From: an uncultured Clostridia bacterium
GTDB taxonomy: Bacteria; Bacillota; Clostridia; Oscillospirales; Acutalibacteraceae
Assembly: GCA_944412495.1 (NCBI GenBank)
Contig: CALYBL010000014.1
Location: 28,541-92,540, forward strand
Direction: 5' to 3'
Length of the DNA stretch: 64,000 bases
This document shows positions 33,469 to 41,573 of this stretch, in pieces. The stretch's first letter is position 1. Every line of letters begins with the position of its first letter. The notes under the pieces were generated by a model. That model searched no databases. It saw only the letters and a list, made by a program, of their open reading frames with translations, and had not been told where the DNA came from. Both the position numbers and the translations under genes were made by a program.

Positions 33469-34827
33469 ATGAAAAATATATCCCGGCGCGCGGCCATAAG
33501 GATAATAAGCTTTGCCGCCGCATTTGTGATAGCGCTTTCGGGTGCGGCGTATTACGGCTACGTGGTGGCCCAAAATTACAAGACGGAGCTGGAATACGGC
33601 TACCACCGCGCGCTCAATGACCTTGCGGACTATATATCCAACATACGCCTGCTTCTGCAGAAGGGGACGTATGCCACGACCAGCACGGCGCTGACGCAAA
33701 TAGCCGCAGAGCTGTACAGCGGCACCGCGTCGGCAAAATGCTGCGTAGCCCAGCTTCCGGTAAGCGACGAATATATGAGCGGGCTCAACAAATTTTTGTC
33801 TCAGGCGGGCGAGTTCTCGCTGGAGCTGGCCAAAAAGACGCTGCGCGGCGCCGAAATATCCGAAGACGAAAAAAATACGCTGGCAACGCTCTCACAGACG
33901 GCAGAGGAAATATCGGCGCAGATAGAGGCGATACAGTTCACCGCCGCGGACAAAAACTTCCGCAGCAGCGATGTGGCAAGCGACATATCGGCCGGCGAGC
34001 CGACGGTGCTGCTGCAGCAGATGGGCGAAAGCATCGAGCGCGAGAGCGAGGAGGATGCAATATTTCCCGTTTTGGTCTATGACGGCTATTACTCCGACCA
34101 TGTTCAGGGTCAGGAGCCCAAGGCGACCGAGGGAATGGCGGAGATAACCGAGGAGGAGGCGCGTAACGCGGCTGCGGCTTTTCTTAATATCGACGCTTCA
34201 CAGCTGACGCTCTCCAATACGAACGACGGAGAAATTCCGTACTACGGCTTTGAAAGCGGGGATGCTTCCGTAAGTGTCACGAAAAAGGGCGGACTTCTGC
34301 TTTATATCACCAATCCGCGCAGAGTGGAAAGCGAAGACATAAGCTATGACGAGGCAATGGATATAGCGAGAGTCTATCTTCAAAATATCGGGCTGGGTAA
34401 TTTTACCGTGAATTACTACCTTGTGAGCGAGGGCGTGCTCACCGTGGCCATGTCGTATGTGGACTCAAGCGGCGGGCAGGAGGTCATATGCTACCCCGAC
34501 CTGATAAACGTCGGTGTTGCTCTGGATAACGGCGAGGTGGTAAATTACAACGCATCGGAGTATATACTGTCGCATCAGACACGCGACATGTCGGCCGCAG
34601 CTTATACCGAGGAGGAAGCGCGGCAGGTGCTGAGCTCAAACCTCACTTCCCAGCAGGCAAATCTGTGCGTTATTTCGGTGCCCGGATATATAGAGGCGCT
34701 GTGCTATGAGTTTATGTGCACGGGCACTGACGGCGAGACGGTGCAGGTCTTTATCAACGCGAGCAATTTGGAGGAGGAAAAAATTCTTCTGCGTGTAGAG
34801 ACGGCCGGCGGGAATTTCTACAGATAA
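33469..34827 (+). CDS. ypeB: Germination protein YpeB
   Basis: 452 residues. An N-terminal membrane anchor (about 8-32, IISFAAAFVIALSGAAYYGYV) is followed by a long helical domain and C-terminal PepSY-type repeats (EEEARNAAAAFL, SYDEAMDIARVYL, YTEEEARQVLS). YpeB is needed for correct incorporation and control of the cortex-lytic enzyme SleB in spores, so the organism very probably forms endospores. The ATG at 33469 has AGAGG nine bases upstream; the longer frame to 33394 is unlikely. sleB usually precedes ypeB but is absent here. Confidence 0.9.
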   Translation: MKNISRRAAIRIISFAAAFVIALSGAAYYGYVVAQNYKTELEYGYHRALNDLADYISNIRLLLQKGTYATTSTALTQIAAELYSGTASAKCCVAQLPVSDEYMSGLNKFLSQAGEFSLELAKKTLRGAEISEDEKNTLATLSQTAEEISAQIEAIQFTAADKNFRSSDVASDISAGEPTVLLQQMGESIERESEEDAIFPVLVYDGYYSDHVQGQEPKATEGMAEITEEEARNAAAAFLNIDASQLTLSNTNDGEIPYYGFESGDASVSVTKKGGLLLYITNPRRVESEDISYDEAMDIARVYLQNIGLGNFTVNYYLVSEGVLTVAMSYVDSSGGQEVICYPDLINVGVALDNGEVVNYNASEYILSHQTRDMSAAAYTEEEARQVLSSNLTSQQANLCVISVPGYIEALCYEFMCTGTDGETVQVFINASNLEEEKILLRVETAGGNFYR

Positions 34828-34890
34828 AAGAAAAGCAGCTTAACAATGCTTTTGAGCGGACAGAATTCTCCCGCTTTGGGGCAAGGAGAA

Positions 34891-34918
34891 AAACACGGCG
34901 TTTTGACGCCGTGTTTTT
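34891..34918 (+). terminator. Rho-independent terminator after ypeB
   Basis: AAACACGGCG and CGCCGTGTTT form a perfect stem around TTTTGA, followed by U residues. Confidence 0.85.
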
Positions 34919-34955
34919 ATATGTGTATACATTCAGATTACTTTAAAAAGCAATA

Positions 34956-34984
34956 TTGACATTACGCTTTTTGGATGATATAAT
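34956..34984 (+). promoter_or_regulatory. Consensus promoter of tRNA-Leu
   Basis: TTGACA (34956-34961) and TATAAT (34979-34984) with a 17-base spacer, ending 28 bases upstream of the tRNA. Confidence 0.85.
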
Positions 34985-35012
34985 ATCAAACGCAATAAAT
35001 TTTATAGTTTAT

Positions 35013-35097
35013 GCGAGTGTGCTGGAACAGGCAGACAGGCACGTTTGAGGGGCGTGTGTCGTATGGCGTATGGGTTCAAGTCCCATCACTCGCACCA
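35013..35097 (+). tRNA. tRNA-Leu, anticodon GAG
   Basis: GCGAGTG pairs with CACTCGC in the acceptor stem. The D arm holds GGCAGACAGG. The anticodon stem CACGT/GCGTG encloses the loop TTGAGGG with anticodon GAG. A long variable arm marks it as class II, the T arm contains GGTTCAAGTCC, and the CCA end is encoded (35095-35097). It reads CUC and CUU. Confidence 0.95.
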
Positions 35098-35098
35098 C

Positions 35099-35139
35099 GT
35101 CGTCGCGGACTATGTATCGTTCGCGACGACTTTTCTTTT
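35099..35139 (+). terminator. Rho-independent terminator of tRNA-Leu
   Basis: GTCGTCGCG and CGCGACGAC form a perfect nine-base stem around a 14-base loop, followed by TTTTCTTTT. Confidence 0.9.
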
Positions 35140-35500
35140 GAAAAGTCATCGGCTCACTCACGCCGCTGCTCCTCCTTTCCGCAAAAAAGTCACGCTTGCT
35201 ACGGCTGTTCGCTTGTAAACGCCCTCACGACGGCTCGCTGTCGCTACCAACTTTTTGCGAGTCGCATAAATCATTTTTGTCCTTTGGCAGTAAGATGCCG
35301 GACTCATAGTTTTTTTGGTTCAGCATTATTTTTTATTTTTACGGCAAAACCGGATTTTTCGTTATCTTTTTTGCTACGTCGTTACACCAGACTTGTTTTT
35401 TTATTTTACTACTGTATCCGCGAAGTTAGCCTTGTCTTTAATAACCGTAAGAATTTACACAGGTTCACGTCCATACATTAAAACAAAACAATATCTTTTT
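35140..35500. repeat. Degenerate direct repeat, copy 1, after tRNA-Leu
   Basis: This stretch aligns throughout with 35549-35880. Shared blocks include CTCCTCCTTT/CCTCCTTTTCCGCAAAA, CTTGTAAACGC, CCAAC.TTTTGCG and a 16-base identical GTATCCGCGAAGTTAG followed by CTTTAATAAC. Long open frames run through both copies, but they start inside the tRNA or lack ribosome sites and diverge without codon constraint, so I consider the DNA non-coding. Both units begin just after a terminator hairpin. Confidence 0.7.
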
Positions 35501-35517
35501 TGTTGCCTTTTGCCAGG

Positions 35518-35548
35518 TCGGAACGAGTTGCGCTCGTTCCGATTTTTT
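35518..35548 (+). terminator. Terminator-like hairpin between the repeat copies
   Basis: CGGAACGAG and CTCGTTCCG form a nine-base stem around TTGCG, followed by ATTTTTTATTTT. It occupies the same place relative to copy 2 as the tRNA terminator does to copy 1. Confidence 0.7.
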
Positions 35549-35880
35549 ATTTTATAAAAAATCAGTCACCCGCTCCACTGTTCCTCCTTTTCCGCAAAAG
35601 GTCACGTTCACATCGGCTAACGACTTGTAAACGCGCCGTTTTTACGCCGATTTGTTCACTGCCAACCTTTTGCGGGTTCGAGTCTGTTTCAAAGCTTTTC
35701 GCAGGCATCTCTTTTGTTGCCTCCTTACAGACTGAGTCTGGACGCGTGCTCGCGTTTATACCCGGCTTTTTATTTTGTTTTTGTATCCGCGAAGTTAGTC
35801 TCGCCTTTAATAACATTAGAGATTTACACCGTTTCACATCTATACATCCATACATCAAACCGGCAAAATATCTTTTGCCG
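35549..35880. repeat. Degenerate direct repeat, copy 2
   Basis: Second unit of the duplication described for 35140-35500. It ends near a small hairpin (CCGGCAAAATATCTTTTGCCGG) before the SGNH gene leader. No gene is supported in it or in the following 260 bases. Confidence 0.7.
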
Positions 35881-36139
35881 GTTGCCGCAGGTTATCCCCT
35901 GTATGATTACGCAGAGCTTTATTTGTGCCTGTTTTGCTTGGATAAAACGCAGCATAAAAATCAAAAATGCAACACAAATTCAAATAAAATATATGTTTTT
36001 AAGAATAAAGGAGAAAATTTCTCGTCGCAAGCTTTGCTCTATATTTATAGTTTTTTTCAATTTTTGAATTGAATTATAGCTGTTTTTGAGTTATAGTTAA
36101 GAAGGAATATCTTACCTGTTAACATAGGAGGAGTGTTTA

Positions 36140-37252
36140 GTGAAGAAATCAGTAAAAGGCAGCGTATTAAGACGGGCAATAATTTTGCTTTGCCTCGCAC
36201 TTGTGACGGCACTGCTGTCAACGGGCCTCATGACGGGCTGCTCGCCATCCGACGGTGAGCTTGGCGGCGAAACGATAAGTGTTTTTGGCGACAGTATAAC
36301 TCAGGGCGCAAACTGTCCGGACATACCAAACGAAAGCTATATAGGTATAGTACGCAAAGAACTGAATGCAAGGTATGCTTCCGGCAACTATGGATTTGTC
36401 TCAATGCATTCAAAAATGAGCAATACATCCGGAGTGTATCAAGAAATACATCAGGTCAGTGCGAACGGCTTTAATTCTACGTCAAACGGCAAATATATCA
36501 ATGCTATGGCTTATGTCGGCTCGACGCAGGGAAGCACCATTGACATAGAGGTTTATGAAAGATTCAATGAGGCATATGTATATTATTATGCCTGTGATGG
36601 CTACGGTGCCTTCGACGTTCTTGTAAACGGAGAGGTAGTCATGAGCGTCGATTGCAGCGAGGGCACTACAGAAGCGTTAATGGTATCCGACCCTGTTGAT
36701 ATCTCTGCTTATGATAATGCGGAGATTCAGATAAAAATAACGAGGGCCGGACAGGTAGTTATTACTGGAATGGCCTATTATGACGACCCTGCTGACTTTG
36801 TAATAAACAATTACGCGCTGGACGGGCTGCGTCTTACCCAGCTAAGCGATGAGGTTATTGACCAAATATGCGATGCAGACACAGTAATATTCGCGCTGGG
36901 CTTTAATGACAGCTATAATGACGATGCTGATGTATTTTCCCAAAAAATAAACAAGGTCATCGAAGCTGTAAAGAAGTACGGCTGCAAGCTGTATGTAAAT
37001 GACTTTGTCTGGACGGGTGACGCTGCAACTAACCATTATAAGCTTGAGCTTCAGCGCCTGGCCGAGGAATGTAGCGGCACGTATATCGATTATGTAGGCG
37101 AGATAGGACAGGAAATGCTCGATGCCATGGGTGACTGGGCGCATCCGAGTGTGGAGGGCCACCGCCTTATAGCAGAGCTTTTGCTCAGTAAAATAGAACT
37201 GCCTGAAGAGGGTGCTGCCGCTGACGTGACTGACAGCGGAGCTCAAGCTTGA
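36140..37252 (+). CDS. SGNH/GDSL-type hydrolase, exported, with a possible read-through membrane tail
   Basis: 370 residues from a GTG with AGGAGG seven bases upstream. The export signal (residues 8-34) ends in LMTGC, a plausible lipobox with Cys34. Catalytic blocks: GDSITQG with Ser52, GFNDSYND, and DWAHPSVEGH with Asp332/His335. A beta-rich insertion (about 105-215) resembles a carbohydrate-binding or accessory domain. Such enzymes deacylate or de-esterify carbohydrates at the surface. The TGA stop at 37250-37252 is followed in the same frame by 40 codons encoding a membrane helix and basic tail, so the original protein may have been longer. Confidence 0.8.
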   Translation: MKKSVKGSVLRRAIILLCLALVTALLSTGLMTGCSPSDGELGGETISVFGDSITQGANCPDIPNESYIGIVRKELNARYASGNYGFVSMHSKMSNTSGVYQEIHQVSANGFNSTSNGKYINAMAYVGSTQGSTIDIEVYERFNEAYVYYYACDGYGAFDVLVNGEVVMSVDCSEGTTEALMVSDPVDISAYDNAEIQIKITRAGQVVITGMAYYDDPADFVINNYALDGLRLTQLSDEVIDQICDADTVIFALGFNDSYNDDADVFSQKINKVIEAVKKYGCKLYVNDFVWTGDAATNHYKLELQRLAEECSGTYIDYVGEIGQEMLDAMGDWAHPSVEGHRLIAELLLSKIELPEEGAAADVTDSGAQA

Positions 37253-37372
37253 TTAGCAGTCATGATAGCGGCTGTTATAGTAGGAATAGCGGCAGTAGCA
37301 GCTGCTATGACAGCGGTGGTCAAATTCAAAAAAGCAATAAAAAGGAATAAGAATGCATATCGGTTATTATAG
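37253..37372 (+). pseudogene. In-frame C-terminal membrane anchor beyond the SGNH stop codon
   Basis: In the frame of the SGNH gene, immediately after its TGA, come LAV and then a helix of about 20 hydrophobic residues (MIAAVIVGIAAVAAAM...), followed by KFKKAIKRNKN and a TAG. Hydrophobic segment plus positive tail is the layout of a C-terminal anchor. Either the TGA is a recent nonsense change or read-through occurs. Confidence 0.6.
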
Positions 37373-37413
37373 CGGGTATATAGCAATACTCACAAATGGT
37401 GCTTTCCCAAATG

Positions 37414-37444
37414 AAAAGCCGCTCAGGTTCTGGGCGGCTTTTTT
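37414..37444 (+). terminator. Rho-independent terminator after the SGNH gene
   Basis: AAGCCGCTCAG and CTGGGCGGCTT pair around GTT with one G-T pair, followed by TTTTTT. Confidence 0.85.
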
Positions 37445-37656
37445 ATACTGCTTCTCCGTTGTTTCGCTTTGATTTATGGCGCATTACCAAAATATGTTTA
37501 GACAAGCAAAGCACTGCAGCAGTATACGGCAGATATAAATCAACAGTATGCAAGCCGGCTTCGTGCCGCTGGAAGTTTATGATGCATTTTTTTACAGCGG
37601 GCAAGGCATATGCACTGCCGGCGGACTAAGGCCGTAATGCCGCACTGAATTATGAG

Positions 37657-39076
37657 ATGCATCAATCCTATGAAAGCTTCATGCAGTATGCAGATGAGAA
37701 TGGCATCCCATGTGGCGTCAGCTTTGAATCCTTTAAAACTGAGTATGAGGCACTGGAATATGAAAGCGTCGATGCCTATCTTGAAGACCTGTATGAAATT
37801 ATTACTCCTTCGGAAAGCAACGAATTTCTCGATAATACAATTGCCTTTGAAAAAATTGAACTTGATGCGGCATCCGAATACCAAGCATCTGAATTTGACC
37901 TGACGGACCTGGGCTATGACGAAGAAACCGTTGAAGCTTATAAGGCTTATGCCGTACAAGCGGAAAACAGCCGTGTATACGGCATGTACATCGAAGATTT
38001 CGTTTATAAATATGAAAACTCCGGGTTGAGCCTTGAGGAATACTGTGACGTCTTATATGAAGAAATTGCCGAGGAAGCCGCGGCCCAAAGCGCTTTGGCG
38101 GCTGAGGAAGCTTCCCTCTCAGCGGAAAACGATGACACAGCATCCGAAAGCGCTGAAGCGGCCGACGGCCAGGATGCCGTCGCATACTCTTCCTCCAGCG
38201 GAGGCTCCGATTATTACTATAATATAGGGACATCTCTTCAGGTGTAGCCAAATTATAGCAAATATAAAATAAAGACAACAGTTCAAAAAGGAGATATAAT
38301 ATTAGATGAGAACGGCAGTAGTGGTGTAGCAGGTCATGCGGCAATAGTAGACGGTTATATGTACAGCAATACCTACGGAGCATATATAAGAATTATAGAA
38401 TCAATCAAGGACGGTGTTCGCTATGGCCTTTTTGACGATACCAGAGCAGATGAACGAAGCTCATATCTTTTTAGGGTGAATAGTGCGACTATCTTCCAAA
38501 AAAAATGCTGCTGTTGAATTTTGCAGAAGGCAGCTTGGAAAGGGATGGACGTTTGATACTTCACATGACTATAGTGAGACTAAAGAAAAGTGGATGTGTT
38601 CGCAGTTAGTATGGGCAGGCTATAAAAATCAGGGAATAGATATTGAAGGCGGTATGGGGATTGGTGTTCTTCCTCATGATATTACTATTTACAGTCCTTT
38701 AACTACACATATTAATTTCCGTGGAGTTCCAAATCCGGTCGGCACACTTGACCTTGTCACCGGCGAAAACGGCAAAGTCAGGGTAGGCGGCTGGGCGTTT
38801 GACCATGATAATCCTACAGCTTCTGTAGACATACATGTATATATCGGCGGAGAGGCGCACTCTCCTGATGCGGCAGGATTTAACATGGGACCGACGAACA
38901 CTTTAAGGCCGGATGTGAACGATGTTTACGGCATAAGCGGAAACCACGGCTTCAGCTATACCATTGACACTAATATGCGCGGCTGGAATCCGGTTTATAT
39001 TTATGCTATTAATATAGGCGCGGGCGGCAATACAATAATAGGTATGAAGCATGTTGAGCTTTTAGGGGCGGCCTGA
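37657..39076 (+). pseudogene. Interrupted papain-fold amidase (YiiX/NlpC-P60-like) with C-terminal beta-sandwich
   Basis: Three blocks join into one protein. Block 1 (37657-38247, 196 codons) is acidic and helical, ending in a serine-rich segment and TAG. The same frame continues (38248-38516) with KGDIILDENGSSGVAGHAAIVDGY, the permuted papain-fold histidine block. At an A8 run (38498-38505) the frame shifts by one, and block 3 (to 39076) carries WMCSQLVWAGYKNQG with the catalytic cysteine. A beta-sandwich follows (GKVRVGGWAFDHDNPTASVD, NHGFSYTIDT) of a type found on clostridial surface hydrolases. Start ATG at 37657 lacks a good ribosome site. It needs correction of one stop and one base to be whole, hence the pseudogene call. 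Confidence 0.7.
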
Positions 39077-39097
39077 TGTCAAATTTAATATAACAGC

Positions 39098-39134
39098 AAA
39101 AATCTCCCGCATGAAAACCTTGCGGGAGATTTTT
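39098..39134. terminator. Bidirectional terminator between convergent genes
   Basis: AAAAATCTCCCGC and GCGGGAGATTTTT form a perfect 13-base stem, giving U-tracts on both strands. Confidence 0.85.
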
Positions 39135-39135
39135 C

Positions 39136-39426
39136 TTAATCCGTTTTAAAGAGCGACGGAAACGCCCTCTGCAGTGCGGCAAAGCCGCCGTTGGCCGCTA
39201 AGGCAATAATCATACCGTTAAACAGTATAAGCACTCCGTTTGAGACGGTTAGCCGGCCGGTAAAAAAATATGCGGGATACAGCACTGCAAGAGTAATTAA
39301 ATAGCTCCACAGCTGTGTCGGAATTTTTCTGATAAATTTTAAATCCTTGGTCGCCTGGGTGACAACAAGGACCATGGCCAGTCCGCCTGCATAAGTTGCG
39401 AGCTCGGACCAGGTTACAAACTCCAT
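39136..39426 (-). CDS. Small phage-type holin
   Basis: 96 residues with two or three hydrophobic segments (LATYAGGLAMVLVVTQA, LWSYLITLAVLYPAYFF, VLILFNGMIIALAANGGF) and a short charged tail. This matches small holins found beside endolysins in clostridial prophages. ATG with AAAGGTGAT upstream. It lies downstream of an XhlA-like gene on the same strand. No endolysin is adjacent on this strand; the nearest candidate lytic proteins are the broken amidase (37.7-39.1 kb) and the DUF1906 protein at 49 kb. Holins of this kind can also serve protein export. Confidence 0.7.
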   Translation of the reverse strand: MEFVTWSELATYAGGLAMVLVVTQATKDLKFIRKIPTQLWSYLITLAVLYPAYFFTGRLTVSNGVLILFNGMIIALAANGGFAALQRAFPSLFKTD

Positions 39427-39584
39427 TTACATCACCTTTCTGCAGCAGGCTGTGCATAGGCGGCGGCCGCAGCCCTGCATAGACCATTATTCATTATATG
39501 TTAATTTTGACATTTGACTGCCAAAAGTATTTCCGGCACTGACGGCCGGGATTGGTTAAAACATCGGTGAGGGTACAAGAGCCT

Positions 39585-39878
39585 TTATCCTATGGTAACT
39601 GCTCCGATAATCCAAGAGATAAGCCCGCCTGCCAGGGCGGCAATTATGGCGGTAATAATCTGCTGAAGCCTTTTTTTAGGCTGACTGTCTATTTCCTCGA
39701 TCTTGCGTTCGTGCCTCGCCAAATGCTCATTGGTATGCTTTAATTCGCTTGTGAGCGTCGCGAGCGTTTCGTTCATTGTCCTTATCTCCGCCTGCACCTG
39801 GCGAAGGTCTGCGACATCACGCTCCAGGGCTATAAGCTTTTGCTCGTGCCGCTCCAATATAACATTTACTTCCTCCAC
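39585..39878 (-). CDS. XhlA/BhlA-like coiled-coil membrane protein
   Basis: 97 residues from a GTG: a long coiled coil (about 5-68, heptads of L/I/V) then a C-terminal membrane helix (IITAIIAALAGGLISWIIGAV). This is the layout of XhlA of the PBSX lysis cassette, which works with a holin. The holin gene follows 158 bases downstream. Together they look like a retained lysis or export pair without other phage genes. Confidence 0.7.
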   Translation of the reverse strand: MEEVNVILERHEQKLIALERDVADLRQVQAEIRTMNETLATLTSELKHTNEHLARHERKIEEIDSQPKKRLQQIITAIIAALAGGLISWIIGAVTIG

Positions 39879-40089
39879 GGTTAAATCCTTTCTCGATTGC
39901 AGCTGCGATTATACTATACAGCCCAAACAGGCCATTCGGTGGACTAATTAGGGTAAGCCCGGACAAAAATTTAAGCATCGCGCAGGGTAAAATACATAAA
40001 ACAGCAGCGAACTCCAAAGATTCCCATCGTGGAATCATAGGGCGCTGTTATAGCAGCAATTACAAATAGTATCAGATTTGTAAGAATTA

Positions 40090-40118
40090 TTGTAAATAAT
40101 CAGGAAAGTAAATATAAT
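40090..40118 (+). promoter_or_regulatory. Promoter of the lipoprotein gene
   Basis: TTGTAA, a 17-base spacer and TATAAT, ending 44 bases before the start codon. Confidence 0.6.
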
Positions 40119-40161
40119 AATATCAGATGAAAAAAGCTATTGCAGAGGAGTGTGACAGAGC

Positions 40162-40809
40162 ATGAAAAAGACGATATGTTTAGCGGTGATTCTTGCTGCG
40201 GTGATGCTGCTTGTCTCCTGCGGTGATGGGGAAAAGACAGAGCAGACAAACAGCTCATCTGCATTTTCTCGGACGGCGGTGTCTTCGCAGACACCTTCCC
40301 CATCGTCGTCGGACAATAGCTCGACGGCTTCATATACTGCCGAGAAGACCTATGCATCCGGGGATTATATGAAGATGCTTGACGATGTTTACGGCGGATG
40401 CTGGTTAGGGTATGGCTATGCCTTCAAGGATATTGACGGTGACGGGTCAGAAGAACTGCTTGCTACACAGAATACAGTAGTGACGGCTTATGACTGCAAA
40501 GGTGAAATAACAGAGATAGGGAATATCAGATTTTCGACCGGAACTTTACAGCTGCTTTATACAGGGGATGAGGAATATCCCGGCATAGTGACCTTTACGG
40601 TGGGCGGCGGCAAGAATCATTACGGATATATGACGATAAAGGACGGCGAATTAGTGAATGACCCCATATGCGACATAGATTATTCCGCCGCGACAGGCCG
40701 GTTTGAGGACGTTTATTACACGAGGGATGAGCGCCTTATTGAGCTGGCACGTGCGGCCTATGATAATGAGCAGCGCATTCCGTTAATTGATGTAGAAGCA
40801 GAAAAATAA
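40162..40809 (+). CDS. Secreted lipoprotein of unknown function
   Basis: 215 residues. Signal peptide with lipobox LLVSCGDG (Cys at about residue 20), a serine/threonine-rich spacer (25-60), then a compact domain with FKDIDGDGSEELLATQ. This DxDxDG calcium-binding-like loop is common in gut clostridial lipoproteins that monitor output values. ATG with GAGGAG upstream. No partner is obvious; the gene stands alone between divergent units. Confidence 0.75.
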   Translation: MKKTICLAVILAAVMLLVSCGDGEKTEQTNSSSAFSRTAVSSQTPSPSSSDNSSTASYTAEKTYASGDYMKMLDDVYGGCWLGYGYAFKDIDGDGSEELLATQNTVVTAYDCKGEITEIGNIRFSTGTLQLLYTGDEEYPGIVTFTVGGGKNHYGYMTIKDGELVNDPICDIDYSAATGRFEDVYYTRDERLIELARAAYDNEQRIPLIDVEAEK

Positions 40810-40979
40810 ATGAAAGCTGGGGCCGGCTGTATGCCGACTCCAGTTTTTGTATGTTCCGTTTGTTTTCTGTTTTGCTTGGCCGAGATTCGCGCTCTATCAA
40901 ATTTAGAAGATGTCGGAACATGCGGCCGCTGATAACTTGGCAGTGACGGCCCGATGCAGCTGCTTAAGGCTGTATATTA

Positions 40980-41573
40980 TCAGTCTCTGTCTGTGCCGGA
41001 GGTGATAAGCTCCGCCTTTCTTTTGAAAAAGCGTTCGGATTTGCTTTCGCGCTGACCAATGCGATGAGTAAAAGATTTTACATTGCTGATGACAACGTTA
41101 AAAAACAAATCGTATGCAGCATCGGTTAGCTCGCGGAGAGCGGCCGATTCATGCCCGCGCTCATATTCTACCTCCAGCTCATAATCCTCTGTGTCCAGAT
41201 ATTGATTTTTGTCCAGCATTACCCTTATATTCGACGATGGGATAAGCGTTTTTCTGAGTGTTGTAAGGCTCCCTTGATATTTAAGCCCCTTGTCCGTAAA
41301 GAGGAAATCGTCTCCTGCACCCGAGACGGAATACGAGACCTCAACGCTGCAGTCGCTGTGGTTTGCGCTGTGCTTTTTTACCGTCGCAGTAAATGACCCT
41401 CCTTTTTCCCTTATGCGGCAGGTAATGCCTTTTTTGTTAAGCTCAAAGTCCTCGCTGTCGTAGTAGCGGTTGATTTGAGATGATATTTTGCCGCCGGCAT
41501 AGCGGTATTCGGACAGGAAGAGATATTCTTCCTTGGTTAAAAGGATTTTCTTTTCAAATTCAAGCATTTTCAT
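40980..41573 (-). CDS. CYTH-domain protein
   Basis: 197 residues. The N-terminal EFEKKILLTKEEY is the ExExK-type signature of CYTH proteins, followed by alternating basic/acidic strands (RYYDSEDFEL, CRIREKGG, TVKKHSA, YELEVEYERG). CYTH proteins form a tunnel that binds triphosphate groups with divalent metals; members include thiamine triphosphatases and inorganic triphosphatases. Its start overlaps the end of the ligase gene by 14 bases, making it the last gene of a six-gene operon. The substrate is unknown. Confidence 0.8.
   Translation of the reverse strand: MKMLEFEKKILLTKEEYLFLSEYRYAGGKISSQINRYYDSEDFELNKKGITCRIREKGGSFTATVKKHSANHSDCSVEVSYSVSGAGDDFLFTDKGLKYQGSLTTLRKTLIPSSNIRVMLDKNQYLDTEDYELEVEYERGHESAALRELTDAAYDLFFNVVISNVKSFTHRIGQRESKSERFFKRKAELITSGTDRD

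Noticed and set aside
35660..35700. GGGTTCGAGTC resembling a tRNA T arm in repeat copy 2
   Set aside because: No matching acceptor, D or anticodon arms can be folded around it; at most a remnant.
35011..36072. Long plus-strand reading frames covering tRNA-Leu and the downstream repeats
   Set aside because: They begin within the tRNA or without a ribosome site, and the repeat copies diverge without regard to codon position.
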